From: Spirosoma spitsbergense DSM 19989
Lineage (GTDB): Bacteria; Bacteroidota; Bacteroidia; Cytophagales; Spirosomataceae
Direction of reading: 5' to 3'
Assembly (NCBI RefSeq): GCF_000374085.1
Contig: NZ_KB893455.1
Location: 1-64,000, forward strand
Length of the DNA stretch: 64,000 nucleotides
The notes beneath the pieces are model-generated. The model was not told the DNA's origin and made no database searches. It saw nothing but the letters and a program-made list of their open reading frames with translations. Positions 25,358 through 35,333 of this stretch are shown piece by piece. The translations under genes were made by a program, and so were the position numbers. The stretch's first letter is position 1. Each line of letters opens with the position of its first letter.

Positions 25358-28300
25358 ATGAAGTACGTAACAGCGGTATGGTTTATTTGTAGTCTGATGG
25401 CCTGTTCGCACACATCAGACACGCTGTTTACGACACTTTCCCCAGCTGAATCGGGCGTTGATTTTCAGAATACCATCGCCGAAAACGACACCGTCAACCT
25501 CGTCGATTACTACTACGTCTACAACGGTGGGGGTGTGGCCGTAGGTGACATTAATAATGACGATTTGCCCGATTTGTACTTCACCGGCAATCAGGTGGGC
25601 GACCGGTTGTATCTGAACATTACGAAGCCCGGTTCGGAGCATCCCCAATTTAAAGACATCACCCAAACGTCGGGCATCCGCAAAGCGGGCTGGTCGACAG
25701 GGGTAACGATGGCGGATGTCAACGCCGACGGGCTGCTGGACATTTACGTCTGCAAATCAGGCAATTACCCCGGAAATCGCCGAAAAAATCAACTGTACAT
25801 CAACAAAGGCAGTGCAGCAGGAGAGTCACCTCATTTTGCCGAACAGGCCGACCAGTACGGCCTTGCCGATACGACCTACACCAATCAGGCGGCTTTTCTG
25901 GACTATGACCACGATGGCGACCTCGACGTTTATCTACTCACGAGTACCAACCTGATTCGTAACCCCAATCAGGTAACGCCCGTCATTGCCGACGGCTCCG
26001 GACTAGCTAGCGACAAGCTATTTCGCAACGACTCCGATGCCAGCGGCCCGCACTTCACCGACGTAACGAAAGCCGCCGGGATTCTACACGATGGCATGGG
26101 GTTGGGCCTGACGGTAGCCGATTTCAATCAGGATGGCTGGGACGATATTTACGTGGCGAATGATTTTCTGGCGAATGATTTCCTGTACCTCAACAACCGC
26201 AGTACCCGCCCTGGCGAATCGGCGTTCAGCGAAGTCGGCAAGACCTATTTCAAGCACCACAGTCAGTTTTCCATGGGCTGCGATGCCGCCGACATCAACA
26301 ACGACGGACTGACGGACCTCGTGGTGGCCGATATGCTCCCGGCCGATAACGAGCAACGCAAGAAAATGGCGGGACCGGCTAACTATCAGCAGTTTGAATC
26401 CATTACCAGGCAAGGGTATCACCCGCAGTTTATGCGGAATATGCTCCAGGTAAACGGGGGCAAAGCACCCGACGGGCGCATGGTCTTTTCCGAAATCGGG
26501 CAGTTGGCGGGTGTGTCGGCTACCGACTGGAGCTGGTCGCCGTTGCTCGCCGACCTGGACAATGACGGGTGGCGCGATTTGTTCATCACCAACGGCTACC
26601 TCCGCGACATTACCGACCTGGACTTTGTATCGTTCAACAACAACGTGGCGCAGGAAGGAAGTCGCACCCCGGACGAGGTTAACCGGTATCTAAGGCAGGG
26701 AGCCACTAAAATGCCCAGTATCAACAAGCCAAACCGCTTCTTCCGCAATCGGCACGATTTGACCTTCGACGACGTTACGGCAAGCTGGTTCGGGACGGAG
26801 TCATCCCTCTCCAACGGGGCCTCCTATGCCGACCTCGACCGCGATGGTGACCTTGATCTGGTCGTCAACAATATCAACCAACCCGCCTTCATTCTCCAGA
26901 ATAACACCGCCAACACGCATTACGTCCAGCTAAAACTACGGGGACCGGCACAAAACCTCTTCGGGCTGGGAGCCGACGTAACGGTGTACAGCCGGGGGCT
27001 GACGCAAACGTACCATCAGGCCGTTACGCGGGGCTACCAGTCGTCGGGCGATTACATTATTCACGTCGGGCTGGGATCGGCCAGTCAACTTGACTCGGTG
27101 CGGGTGGTTTGGCCCGATGGTAAAGCGCAGACGCTAACCAACCCACCCATCAACCAACTTCTTACCCTGGAACATGGGCAGGCCCGCACGATACCGGCGC
27201 GGCCCCAGCCAGCACCATCCACCCTGCTCACGGACGTAACGGAAGCTTCCGGCCTGAATTTTACGCATCAGGAAGAGCCGTATTTAGACTATAACCAGGA
27301 GCCCCTGCTGCCCCATAAACTCTCCCAACAGGGGCCGAAACTAACCGCCGGTGATGTTAATGGCGACGGACTCGAAGACCTGTTTGTGGGTGGCTCGTTC
27401 CGGCATTATGGCAAACTGCTGCTCCAGACGTCGGCGGGGCGGTTTATCGAGAAAGCCTACACCGATGAGTCGCAGCCGAAAGATGAAGAAGACGTGGGCG
27501 CGTTGCTGTTCGATGCAGATGGCGATGGCGATAAGGACCTCTACATCGTGAGTGGCTCCAACGAGTATTACGACGGCTCGGTCTATTACCAGGACCGGCT
27601 CTACCTCAACAACGGCAGCGGCACCTTCACCAACGCCACGGACCACCTGCCCCCCATCCGGCACAGTGGCTCATGCATCGTAGCGGCTGATATTGACCAC
27701 GATGGCGACCTCGATTTATTCCGGGGGGGGCGGCTGCGGGCGTTGCAGTACCCGCTGTCCGGCGAAAGCAGTTTGCTCATCAACGAAGGCGGGCGGTTTC
27801 GGGAAGCTACCGATGCGCTGGCGCCCGGCCTGAAGTCGGCCGGTATGGTGACGGATGCTATCTGGGCCGACATTGACCGGGATTCGTGGCCGGACCTGAT
27901 TGTGGTGGGTGAGATGATGCCGATAACCATTTTCAGGAACAACAAAGGACATCTGGAGCATCTGGAAAGCCAGTCGCTGGCGGGATCGGACGGGTTCTGG
28001 AACTGCATCCGGGCGGGTGACTTCGACAACGACGGCGACCCTGATTTCGTGCTGGGAAACCTCGGCCTGAACAGTCGCTACCGGGTTTCGCCCACACAGC
28101 CCATGCGCGTCTACGCCGGAGATTTCGACGGTAACGGGCGGCTGGATGCCATCTCGACCTATTACTTGCAGGACCAGGAATACCCTATCGCATCCCGCGA
28201 TGAGTTGGGACGGCAGTGGCCGGGCATCAAAAAGCAGTTCACGAGCTACGCGCTCTACGCCAAAGCCAGGCTCACGGACTTACTGTCGCCGGAGCAGCAA

Positions 28301-28720
28301 AAAGCCAGTACCAGGCTGCGGGCCTGCGTGCAGCAAAGTATCCTGCTCGAAAACACGGGAAACGGCACGTTCCGGCTGAAGCCTTTACCGATGCTGGCAC
28401 AGTGGGCACCCATTCAGGATTTTCTGGTCGATGATATTGACCGGGACGGTAATCTGGATGTGCTGGCCGTTGGCAACGCCTACGATACTGAGTCGATAGC
28501 CGGGCAGTACGACGCCATGACGGGGCTACTGCTACGGGGCGACGGACGCGGAAAATTCCAGCCATTGCTTTTCTCCAAAAGTGGTTTTCTGGCCGATGGT
28601 GATTGTAAAAGTATTGTCCGATTGACCAGTAAAGCCCAGCCGATCTATGTGGTATCAGCGAATAAAGCACCCTTACGGGTGTTCCAGTCTCAAAATCAAA
28701 AATCAACAGCATTGCCCTAG
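25358..28720 (+). CDS. CRTAC1-like VCBS/FG-GAP double-propeller lipoprotein
   Basis: The 1120-residue protein begins with a lipoprotein signal (VWFICSLMAC). It carries 14 calcium-binding FG-GAP loops of the type DxDxDGxxD: DINNDDLPD, DVNADGLLD, DYDHDGDLD, DFNQDGWDD, DINNDGLTD, DLDNDGWRD and DLDRDGDLD in the first half; DVNGDGLED, DADGDGDKD, DIDHDGDLD, DIDRDSWPD, DFDNDGDPD, DFDGNGRLD and DIDRDGNLD in the second. Between the two sets, at about residues 518-608, lies an ASPIC/UnbV domain (HYVQLKLRG ... VRVVWPDGKAQ). This reads as two seven-bladed propellers around UnbV. Such proteins are surface or periplasmic and often sit in SusCD loci. The function is unknown; binding of glycan or protein is likely. 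It has terminators on both sides. Confidence 0.88.
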   Translation: MKYVTAVWFICSLMACSHTSDTLFTTLSPAESGVDFQNTIAENDTVNLVDYYYVYNGGGVAVGDINNDDLPDLYFTGNQVGDRLYLNITKPGSEHPQFKDITQTSGIRKAGWSTGVTMADVNADGLLDIYVCKSGNYPGNRRKNQLYINKGSAAGESPHFAEQADQYGLADTTYTNQAAFLDYDHDGDLDVYLLTSTNLIRNPNQVTPVIADGSGLASDKLFRNDSDASGPHFTDVTKAAGILHDGMGLGLTVADFNQDGWDDIYVANDFLANDFLYLNNRSTRPGESAFSEVGKTYFKHHSQFSMGCDAADINNDGLTDLVVADMLPADNEQRKKMAGPANYQQFESITRQGYHPQFMRNMLQVNGGKAPDGRMVFSEIGQLAGVSATDWSWSPLLADLDNDGWRDLFITNGYLRDITDLDFVSFNNNVAQEGSRTPDEVNRYLRQGATKMPSINKPNRFFRNRHDLTFDDVTASWFGTESSLSNGASYADLDRDGDLDLVVNNINQPAFILQNNTANTHYVQLKLRGPAQNLFGLGADVTVYSRGLTQTYHQAVTRGYQSSGDYIIHVGLGSASQLDSVRVVWPDGKAQTLTNPPINQLLTLEHGQARTIPARPQPAPSTLLTDVTEASGLNFTHQEEPYLDYNQEPLLPHKLSQQGPKLTAGDVNGDGLEDLFVGGSFRHYGKLLLQTSAGRFIEKAYTDESQPKDEEDVGALLFDADGDGDKDLYIVSGSNEYYDGSVYYQDRLYLNNGSGTFTNATDHLPPIRHSGSCIVAADIDHDGDLDLFRGGRLRALQYPLSGESSLLINEGGRFREATDALAPGLKSAGMVTDAIWADIDRDSWPDLIVVGEMMPITIFRNNKGHLEHLESQSLAGSDGFWNCIRAGDFDNDGDPDFVLGNLGLNSRYRVSPTQPMRVYAGDFDGNGRLDAISTYYLQDQEYPIASRDELGRQWPGIKKQFTSYALYAKARLTDLLSPEQQKASTRLRACVQQSILLENTGNGTFRLKPLPMLAQWAPIQDFLVDDIDRDGNLDVLAVGNAYDTESIAGQYDAMTGLLLRGDGRGKFQPLLFSKSGFLADGDCKSIVRLTSKAQPIYVVSANKAPLRVFQSQNQKSTALP

Positions 28721-28742
28721 TTTTTAATTGTAGGTTGGTTAC

Positions 28743-28778
28743 AAAAAGGCTGTCGGGTGGTTCCTGGCAGCTTTTTTT
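28743..28778 (+). terminator. Terminator after the CRTAC1-like gene
   Basis: GCTGTC pairs with GGCAGC (one G-T) inside flanking A and T runs, with an 11-nt loop, and ends in seven T. It lies 22 bp after the stop. Confidence 0.65.
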
Positions 28779-28957
28779 CTATGTTCATCCTGACCAAAGC
28801 GTATCCACACCACTCGACCAGTCACCCTTTTTCACCCGGCGTAATTAATGAAATAGACAGGCCGATGGCCAGAAAATAAGGTACTATAGCCCTCATAACC
28901 ATAATAATGTCCATTAAAAGCGAAATTTGCTCCATTCCGGTTAGGACTATAATGGCT

Positions 28958-28965
28958 TAAATTTG
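28958..28965 (+). promoter_or_regulatory. -7 element before the PSD1-DUF1501 unit
   Basis: TAAATTTG is an exact TAnnTTTG match 24 bp before the ATG at 28990. Coming after a terminator, it suggests that the cytochrome and DUF1501 genes start their own transcript. No TTG lies at a proper -33 distance. Confidence 0.4.
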
Positions 28966-28989
28966 TGCTGAGTCAATATCTCTCAGCGT

Positions 28990-31755
28990 ATGTACCTAAA
29001 ATCGTTCGTCTTTATTGGAATAGGAATTGGGGGGGCATTACTGCTATCCTCCTTCTTTGGCCTGTTTGGGGAGCGGGTCGATTTCAATACACAGGTTAAG
29101 CCACTCCTGAATAAAAACTGCATTGCCTGCCACGGCGGGGTCAAGAAAGCGGGGGGCTTTTCGGTGCTGTTCCGGCACGAAGCCGTTGCCCCCACCAAGT
29201 CGGGCAAACCCGCCATCATTCCCGGTGATGCCGATGCCAGCGAAATGATTCGCCGGCTCACGCTGGAGGACCACACCGAACGGATGCCGCTTGAAGCTGC
29301 CCCCCTCAAACCGGACGATATTGCCCTGCTTCGGAAATGGATCGACCAGGGGGCCGACTGGGGCGACCACTGGGCCTATACGCGCATCGAGAAACCCGAC
29401 GTACCCGCCATTGGCACGTTCTGGAGCCGGTTAGGCCTACGTAACAACGCCGAACTGGACTGGGCTAAGAATGATATCGACCATTTTACGCTTCAGAAAA
29501 TGAAGGAGCAATCTCTGCTGCCTTCCCCCCAAGCCGACCGGGCTACCCTGCTCCGGCGCGTCTCCCTCGACCTCACGGGCCTACCCCCAACGGAGCAGGA
29601 AGTAGCTGATTTCAGCAACGACAAATCATCCGGCGCGTACGAAAAAGTAGTGGACCGCCTGCTGGCCTCACCTGCCTACGGGGAACGCTGGACCGCCCTC
29701 TGGCTCGACCTGGCCCGGTACGCCGACTCGAAAGGCTACGAGAAAGATACCGAACGAAAAATATGGCGGTACCGCGACTGGGTCATCAACGCCTTCAATC
29801 AGGATAAGCCGTACGACCAGTTTGTGGTAGAGCAACTGGCAGGTGATTTACTCCCGAACCGGACGGATGCGCAGCTAATTGCTACCGGTTTTCACCGCAA
29901 TACCATGACTAATGATGAGGGTGGTACGCAGGATGAAGAGTTTCGCACGGCAGCCGTTATCGACCGGGTCAGCACGACCTGGGATGTATTTCAGGGCACC
30001 ACATTTGCCTGTGTGCAGTGTCACAGCCACCCGTATGATCCGTTCACGCATGAGGAGTACTACAAATATTTAGCTTTCTTCAACAACACGCGCGACGAAG
30101 ATGTGCAGTCGGACACTCCGACGCTCCGATTCTTTAAAGACCAGGATTCTGTTCGGGTGGCGGAGTTAAAAACATGGCTTATCGCCCAAAAGACGCAACC
30201 GGAACAGGTACAGGACTGGGTCAACTTCGTCCGGCTTACCGAGCCTAAAATTAACTCGCACGATTTCGATCAGTACGTGAATGCATCACTACTGGATGCC
30301 AAGAACTTTGGGGTGCAGGACGGTGGCTCGGCCCGGATAAAAACCGTTAACCTGACCGGCATCAACCGGCTCGTCATAGCTATTGGCACAAAGGCGGAGA
30401 AAGCTGTACTGACGGTTCATCAGGATAGCCCGACCGGCCCTTCCCTGCTGACGATACCCGTAATCAATACGGGAGGGAAAGATACGGTGATGGTGTATGC
30501 CCTGCCCCAGGTTACCGGCAAACATGCTCTCTACCTGACGCTGGCCAGCCCGAAGCAACTGAAAGAGTGGGTGGTTATAAAATGGGTGTCGTTTCGCCCC
30601 GCCCTGCCGGGCACATCGGCTACGACGCTGAGCGATATGGACGCGAAACTCCAGGCCATTTTAAACGCCAAACCGGAATCGACTCCCGTACTGGTAGAAG
30701 CTACCGGCGATATGGCCCGAAAGACGCATATTTTCGAGCGGGGTAACTGGCTGGTGAAAGGCAGGCAGGTGCAGCCGGACGTACCGAAATCATTGCCGCC
30801 CCTGCCTACCGATTCGACCGGAAAGCCGGTACCCCGCAACCGCCTGGGTCTTGCCAAATGGATGGTGCAACGCGACCATCCTTTAACGGCGCGGGTGGCG
30901 GTCAACCGATTCTGGGAACAGCTTTTCGGTACGGGGCTGGTGGAAACGGTGGAAGATATGGGCACGCAGGGTATTCAACCCACCCACCGTGAATTGCTGG
31001 ACTACCTGGCGGCTGAGTTCATGGACACCGACCACTGGTCGATGAAACGCCTGCTGAAACGCATCGTAACCTCTGCCACGTATCGTCAGCAATCGGTAGC
31101 TTCCCCCGAATTGATCGCCGAAGACCCGTTCAACACCTGGCTGGCGCGGGGGCCCCGCGTTCGGCTAACGGCTGAGCAGGTACGCGATCAGGCTCTCGCG
31201 GTGAGTGGCCTGCTGAGTCACAAACGACTTGGCCCCAGCGTAAAGCCCATACAGCCGGAGGGCATCTGGCAATCGCCCTACAACGGCGAAAGCTGGCAAC
31301 TGAGCGAGGGAGAAGACCAGTATCGCCGGGCCATTTACACCTACTGGAAGCGCACGGCCCCCTACCCGTCCATGACCACCTTCGACAGCCCCAGCCGGGA
31401 GTTCTGTCAGGTCCGGCGCATCCGGACCAACACGCCGTTGCAGGCGCTGGTTACGCTGAACGACCCGGTATTTATCGAATCGGCTCAATCACTGGCAACA
31501 CTGATGCAGCAGCGCGGCAAAACCCCGGAACAGCAAATAAAAGCTGGCTTTCGTCAGGTTACCCAGCGGGATGCGTCTCCGCAGAAAATGGCGGTGCTGC
31601 TAAAATTATACCAGCAGTCGGCAACGTATTATGAACAGCATCCGGCCGATACCCAAACGTTTCTGGGTGGTGCCAATGCCACGCCACAGGTAGCCGCGCT
31701 GACCGTTACGGCCAATACACTGCTCAACCTGGACGAGACTATTACGAAAGAATAA
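28990..31755 (+). CDS. PSD1/DUF1553-DUF1549 cytochrome-c-domain protein (Planctomycete type)
   Basis: The 921-residue protein has an N-terminal membrane anchor or signal (residues 5-26). A PSCyt1 cytochrome domain follows, with haem motif CIACH at 44-48 and a later Met-rich ERMPLE region for the axial ligand. The DUF1549 domain (about 155-370) includes LRRVSLDLTGLPPT and a second CxxCH, CVQCH, at 341-345. A beta domain is in the middle (about 400-540), and the DUF1553/PSD1 domain is at the end (HPLTARVAVNRFWEQLFGTGLVET). This architecture is hugely expanded in Planctomycetes and Verrucomicrobia, nearly always beside DUF1501, as here (1 bp gap). It should work in the periplasm as a c-type cytochrome; its substrate is unknown. 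Confidence 0.92.
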   Translation: MYLKSFVFIGIGIGGALLLSSFFGLFGERVDFNTQVKPLLNKNCIACHGGVKKAGGFSVLFRHEAVAPTKSGKPAIIPGDADASEMIRRLTLEDHTERMPLEAAPLKPDDIALLRKWIDQGADWGDHWAYTRIEKPDVPAIGTFWSRLGLRNNAELDWAKNDIDHFTLQKMKEQSLLPSPQADRATLLRRVSLDLTGLPPTEQEVADFSNDKSSGAYEKVVDRLLASPAYGERWTALWLDLARYADSKGYEKDTERKIWRYRDWVINAFNQDKPYDQFVVEQLAGDLLPNRTDAQLIATGFHRNTMTNDEGGTQDEEFRTAAVIDRVSTTWDVFQGTTFACVQCHSHPYDPFTHEEYYKYLAFFNNTRDEDVQSDTPTLRFFKDQDSVRVAELKTWLIAQKTQPEQVQDWVNFVRLTEPKINSHDFDQYVNASLLDAKNFGVQDGGSARIKTVNLTGINRLVIAIGTKAEKAVLTVHQDSPTGPSLLTIPVINTGGKDTVMVYALPQVTGKHALYLTLASPKQLKEWVVIKWVSFRPALPGTSATTLSDMDAKLQAILNAKPESTPVLVEATGDMARKTHIFERGNWLVKGRQVQPDVPKSLPPLPTDSTGKPVPRNRLGLAKWMVQRDHPLTARVAVNRFWEQLFGTGLVETVEDMGTQGIQPTHRELLDYLAAEFMDTDHWSMKRLLKRIVTSATYRQQSVASPELIAEDPFNTWLARGPRVRLTAEQVRDQALAVSGLLSHKRLGPSVKPIQPEGIWQSPYNGESWQLSEGEDQYRRAIYTYWKRTAPYPSMTTFDSPSREFCQVRRIRTNTPLQALVTLNDPVFIESAQSLATLMQQRGKTPEQQIKAGFRQVTQRDASPQKMAVLLKLYQQSATYYEQHPADTQTFLGGANATPQVAALTVTANTLLNLDETITKE

Positions 31756-31756
31756 G

Positions 31757-33265
31757 ATGAAAAAACTCCTTGACGAACTTCAGCAGGCAGCCCTCCAGCG
31801 CGAAACGCGTCGGCATTTCCTGCATACCTGCTCCACCGGACTCGGTGCTATGGCACTGGGGTCTTTTCTGGAGAGTTGCGGCTTTGCCGGTGGTGCCTCG
31901 GACAAAAAAGCCGTTCAGGCACCTGTAACGGGCAGTTCTGACGAATCGCCGATGGCTGTGCAACCGGCGCAATTTTCGGGTAAAGCCAAGCGGGTGATTT
32001 ATATTCACATGGCGGGTTCGCCCTCCCAGCTCGAACTGTTCGACTACAAGCCCGAACTGGTCAAGTACAACGGCAAAGACTGTCCGCAGGAACTGCTGAC
32101 GGGCAAGAAATTCGCGTTTATCCGGGGCGTTCCCAAAATGCTGGGACCGCAGGGCAAGTTTGCCCAACACGGCCAGTCGGGGGCGTGGGTGTCCGATTAT
32201 TTACCCCATTTGCAGGGGGTAGTCGATGATATCACGTTCCTGAAAGCCATGCACACCGATCAGTTCAACCACGCCCCGGCGCAGTTGCTGATGCACACGG
32301 GTTCGGCCCGGCTGGGCAGGCCCAGTATTGGCTCGTGGGTGACGTATGGACTTGGTTCCGAGAATGATAACCTGCCGGGCTACATTGTGCTGGCATCGGG
32401 TGGTAAGCAGCCGGATGCCGGTAAATCCGTTTGGGGTAGCGGCTTCCTGCCGTCTGTGTACCAAGGCGTGCAATGCCGTACCGATGGCGACCCAGTGCTG
32501 TACGCGTCCGACCCGGCGGGCATGCCCCGCAGTTTGCGCGGCAAGACGATTGAGGCCATATCCGCCATCAATCAGCAGCAGTACAACGACGTGAAAGACC
32601 CGGAAATCCTGACCCGGATTGCCCAGTACGAACTGGCTTACCGCATGCAGATGTCGGTGCCGGATTCGATGGACATCAAGAGCGAACCCCAGTACATCCT
32701 CGACATGTACGGCGTTGACCCGAACCAGGGGTCGTTCGCCCGGAATTGCCTGCTGGCCCGGCGGCTGGTAGAGCGCGGTGTTCGCTTCGTGCAACTCTTC
32801 GACTGGGGTTGGGATACGCACGGCACCAGTGCCGATGGGTCTATCGACGTGGGGCTGCACGATAAGTGCCGCCAGTCGGACCAGGCCGTAGCGGCTCTGC
32901 TCAGAGATCTGAAACAGCGCGGGTTGCTGGACGATACGCTGGTGGTATGGGGGGGAGAGTTTGGCCGGACCCCTATGCAGGAAAACCGCGATGGGCAGAC
33001 GCTGCCGTTCATGGGTCGTGACCATCACCTGGATGCGTTCACGGTCTGGATGGCCGGCGGGGGCGTTAAAAAGGGCTTCTCTTTCGGCGAAACCGATGAT
33101 ATTGGCTACTACGGCGTAAAAGACCAGGTCCATGTGCACGACCTTCAGGCTACCATCCTGCACCTGCTGGGCTTTGACCACGAGAAGTTAACCTACCAGT
33201 TTCAGGGTCGCCCGTTCCGATTGACCGACGTAGCCGGAAAAGTAGTGAAGCCAATTCTGGCGTGA
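31757..33265 (+). CDS. DUF1501 protein, probably Tat-exported
   Basis: The 502-residue protein carries a twin-arginine-like signal (RRHFLHT at 18-24, then GLGAMALGSFL). Family motifs follow: HMAGSPSQLELFDYKP, HTGSARLGRPSIGSWVTYGLG, FDWGWDTHG, LVVWGGEFGRTP and GRDHHLDAFTVWMAGGG. DUF1501 is thought to share the alkaline-phosphatase/sulfatase fold; the pattern DTLVVWGGEFGRTP corresponds to the NTLVILSSDNG of sulfatases. Its reaction is not known. The start is one base after the PSD1 stop, so the two proteins are made together and probably act together in the periplasm. The genes after it encode three true sulfatases. Confidence 0.92.
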   Translation: MKKLLDELQQAALQRETRRHFLHTCSTGLGAMALGSFLESCGFAGGASDKKAVQAPVTGSSDESPMAVQPAQFSGKAKRVIYIHMAGSPSQLELFDYKPELVKYNGKDCPQELLTGKKFAFIRGVPKMLGPQGKFAQHGQSGAWVSDYLPHLQGVVDDITFLKAMHTDQFNHAPAQLLMHTGSARLGRPSIGSWVTYGLGSENDNLPGYIVLASGGKQPDAGKSVWGSGFLPSVYQGVQCRTDGDPVLYASDPAGMPRSLRGKTIEAISAINQQQYNDVKDPEILTRIAQYELAYRMQMSVPDSMDIKSEPQYILDMYGVDPNQGSFARNCLLARRLVERGVRFVQLFDWGWDTHGTSADGSIDVGLHDKCRQSDQAVAALLRDLKQRGLLDDTLVVWGGEFGRTPMQENRDGQTLPFMGRDHHLDAFTVWMAGGGVKKGFSFGETDDIGYYGVKDQVHVHDLQATILHLLGFDHEKLTYQFQGRPFRLTDVAGKVVKPILA

Positions 33266-33561
33266 TAAGATAGGATCCGGCATTCGTAACGGGCTACACG
33301 TTGATTGCCTGAATCGGCCTGTGTAGAGACGATTGGTGACCTGTCTATCTGAAATACGGCCTTACCGAACGGATTCAAATCGTTTCTAAAGAATGGTGAG
33401 CCGGGAAAATCAACAGTAAATCTGACGGCTAATTCACTCTTTTGGGTAAGTGTGCGCATGACTCAACCGGATGCCGGCAATCACGTCAATCGCTGAACCC
33501 GATTAATGAACCAGTTAAACCAGTGCTACTGAAGTCGTATAGCATACGGCCCATTTCCCCC
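33266..33561. other. 296-bp gap between DUF1501 and the first sulfatase
   Basis: No gene, hairpin terminator or clear promoter is seen. The open frame that continues from 33442 into the sulfatase is not taken as coding, because the lipoprotein signal starts at 33562. Confidence 0.5.
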
Positions 33562-35118
33562 ATGAAACAACTACTCTTTTTTGTCGTTATCGCGCTCCTG
33601 GGTTGCCAGACGGACCATAATAAAGCCACTGCGCAGTCAAAGAAAATACCTGCTACAACCCCCAACATCCTGATTATCTACGCCGATGACCTGGGCTACG
33701 GCGACGTAAGCGCGTATGATCAGGGCACCCTAAAAACGCCTAACATCGACCAGCTTGCCACATCAGGCATTCGGTTTACCAACGGGTATGCCACGTCGGC
33801 AACCTGCACTCCCAGCCGATTTGCCCTGCTGACGGGTACGTACCCCTGGCGCAACGAAAACGCCAAAATCCTCCCGGGTGACGCTCCCCTGCTCATCGAT
33901 ACAGCCGCTGTCACCGTGGCCAGTATGCTGAAAAAGCAGGGATACGCTACCGGCGTAGTGGGCAAATGGCACCTCGGCCTGGGCAATGGTAATGTGGACT
34001 GGAACAAAGCGATTGCCAAAACACCCAACGACCTGGGTTTCGACGAATCCTACATCATGGCTGCCACCGGCGACCGGGTACCGACGGTGTACGTTGAGAA
34101 TCGGAAGGTGGCGGGCTTACAGGCCAGTGACCCCCTGTACGTCAGCTACGAAAAGAACTTCCCCGGCCAGCCCACCGCCCTGACCAATCCCGAGCTGATG
34201 ACCAAAATGAAGTGGCATCATGGCCATAATCAGAGCGTTGTGAACGGCATCCCACGTATTGGCTTCATGAAAGGGGGTAAAACCGCTGTTTGGACCGATG
34301 AAACCATGGCCGACGTGTTCCTGAGTAAAGCGGAAGCGTTTATTGACCGGCATAAGAAAAACCCTTTTTTCCTTTACTACGCCCTGCATGAGCCGCACGT
34401 ACCCCGCGTACCGGGCGAAAAGTTTGCCGGAAAATCGGGACTGGGGCCACGCGGTGATGCCATTCTGGAAGCCGACTGGTGCGTGGGAGAAATCATGAAA
34501 AAACTCAAAACTGATGGGTTGCTCGATAATACACTGGTTATTCTTTCGAGTGATAACGGCCCCGTGCTGAACGATGGTTATTACGACGAAGCGGTGGAGA
34601 AAAACGGCAAACACACACCCTGGGGAAAGTTTCGGGGTGGTAAGTACAGCTTGTTCGATGCCGGAACCCACGTACCGTTTATTGTTTCGTGGCCGAGCCG
34701 CATCAAAAAAGGGGTATCGGATGCGGTAGTCTGTCAGGTGGATCTACTGGCATCACTGGCCGCATTAGTGGGTAGTACCGACAAAACGACAGACAGTGAG
34801 AACGTACTCGATGCGTTACTGGGAAAAGCTAAAACCGGCCGGCCGAATCTGGTGCTGGAAGCCTCCGGGCGACTGGCCTTCCGGGCGGGGGAGTGGGCGT
34901 TTATCCCGGCCTATCCGGGCAGACCGCTCAATAAGGAGGTCAACATAGAAACTGGCCTGAGTCAGACTCCCCAACTCTACAATCTCCAGACCGACCCCGG
35001 TCAGCGTACGAATCTGGCTACGACCAACCCGGATAAATTAGCCGACATGGAAAAACAAATGAAACAGATTGTGGGTGCTGCCTATCAGGCTAAAACGGAT
35101 GAGTTAAAACTACATTGA
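33562..35118 (+). CDS. Sulfatase 1, Cys-type, lipoprotein
   Basis: Formylglycine sulfatases remove sulfate esters. ATG 33562 is chosen: it gives MKQLLFFVVIALLGC, a lipoprotein signal with Cys15, and 518 residues. The metal site starts with Asp42-Asp43 (IYADDLGYGD). The active-site Cys82 lies in CTPSR, followed by LLTGTYPWR, and would be converted to formylglycine. Further family motifs are VGKWHLG, LHEPHVPR with metal-binding His, and LSSDNGP. It probably belongs to the S1 arylsulfatase family; sub-family and substrate cannot be told. No maturation enzyme is in the window. It is the first of three sulfatases in a row. Confidence 0.93.
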   Translation: MKQLLFFVVIALLGCQTDHNKATAQSKKIPATTPNILIIYADDLGYGDVSAYDQGTLKTPNIDQLATSGIRFTNGYATSATCTPSRFALLTGTYPWRNENAKILPGDAPLLIDTAAVTVASMLKKQGYATGVVGKWHLGLGNGNVDWNKAIAKTPNDLGFDESYIMAATGDRVPTVYVENRKVAGLQASDPLYVSYEKNFPGQPTALTNPELMTKMKWHHGHNQSVVNGIPRIGFMKGGKTAVWTDETMADVFLSKAEAFIDRHKKNPFFLYYALHEPHVPRVPGEKFAGKSGLGPRGDAILEADWCVGEIMKKLKTDGLLDNTLVILSSDNGPVLNDGYYDEAVEKNGKHTPWGKFRGGKYSLFDAGTHVPFIVSWPSRIKKGVSDAVVCQVDLLASLAALVGSTDKTTDSENVLDALLGKAKTGRPNLVLEASGRLAFRAGEWAFIPAYPGRPLNKEVNIETGLSQTPQLYNLQTDPGQRTNLATTNPDKLADMEKQMKQIVGAAYQAKTDELKLH

Positions 35119-35244
35119 CCCATAGTGGCTGCTTCGGAATTACGCACGATTCACCAGAGCCTCACGATGAACTCGTTAAACTGAAGGAAAATAATGAGAC
35201 GCTCACCGTCAACGAAGTATCGCAGGAAGACAGCAGCAATAACA

Positions 35245-35333
35245 GACGCTACGCTATTGTGTCCCTACGGGACGAGCCAAATGGGTAAACGTATTCTTCT
35301 ACCGACGCTACGCTGTTTTGTCCCTGTGGGACG
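35245..35333. repeat. Pair of REP-like palindromic repeats overlapping the sulfatase 2 start
   Basis: Two 30-bp copies at 35245-35274 and 35304-35333 match at 26 of 30 positions and are 59 bp apart. Each starts GACGCTACGCT and ends in a perfect small palindrome, GTCCCTACGGGAC (35261-35273) and GTCCCTGTGGGAC (35320-35332). This is the layout of REP elements spread by RAYT transposases. The second copy lies inside the signal-peptide codons of the next gene. Confidence 0.75.
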
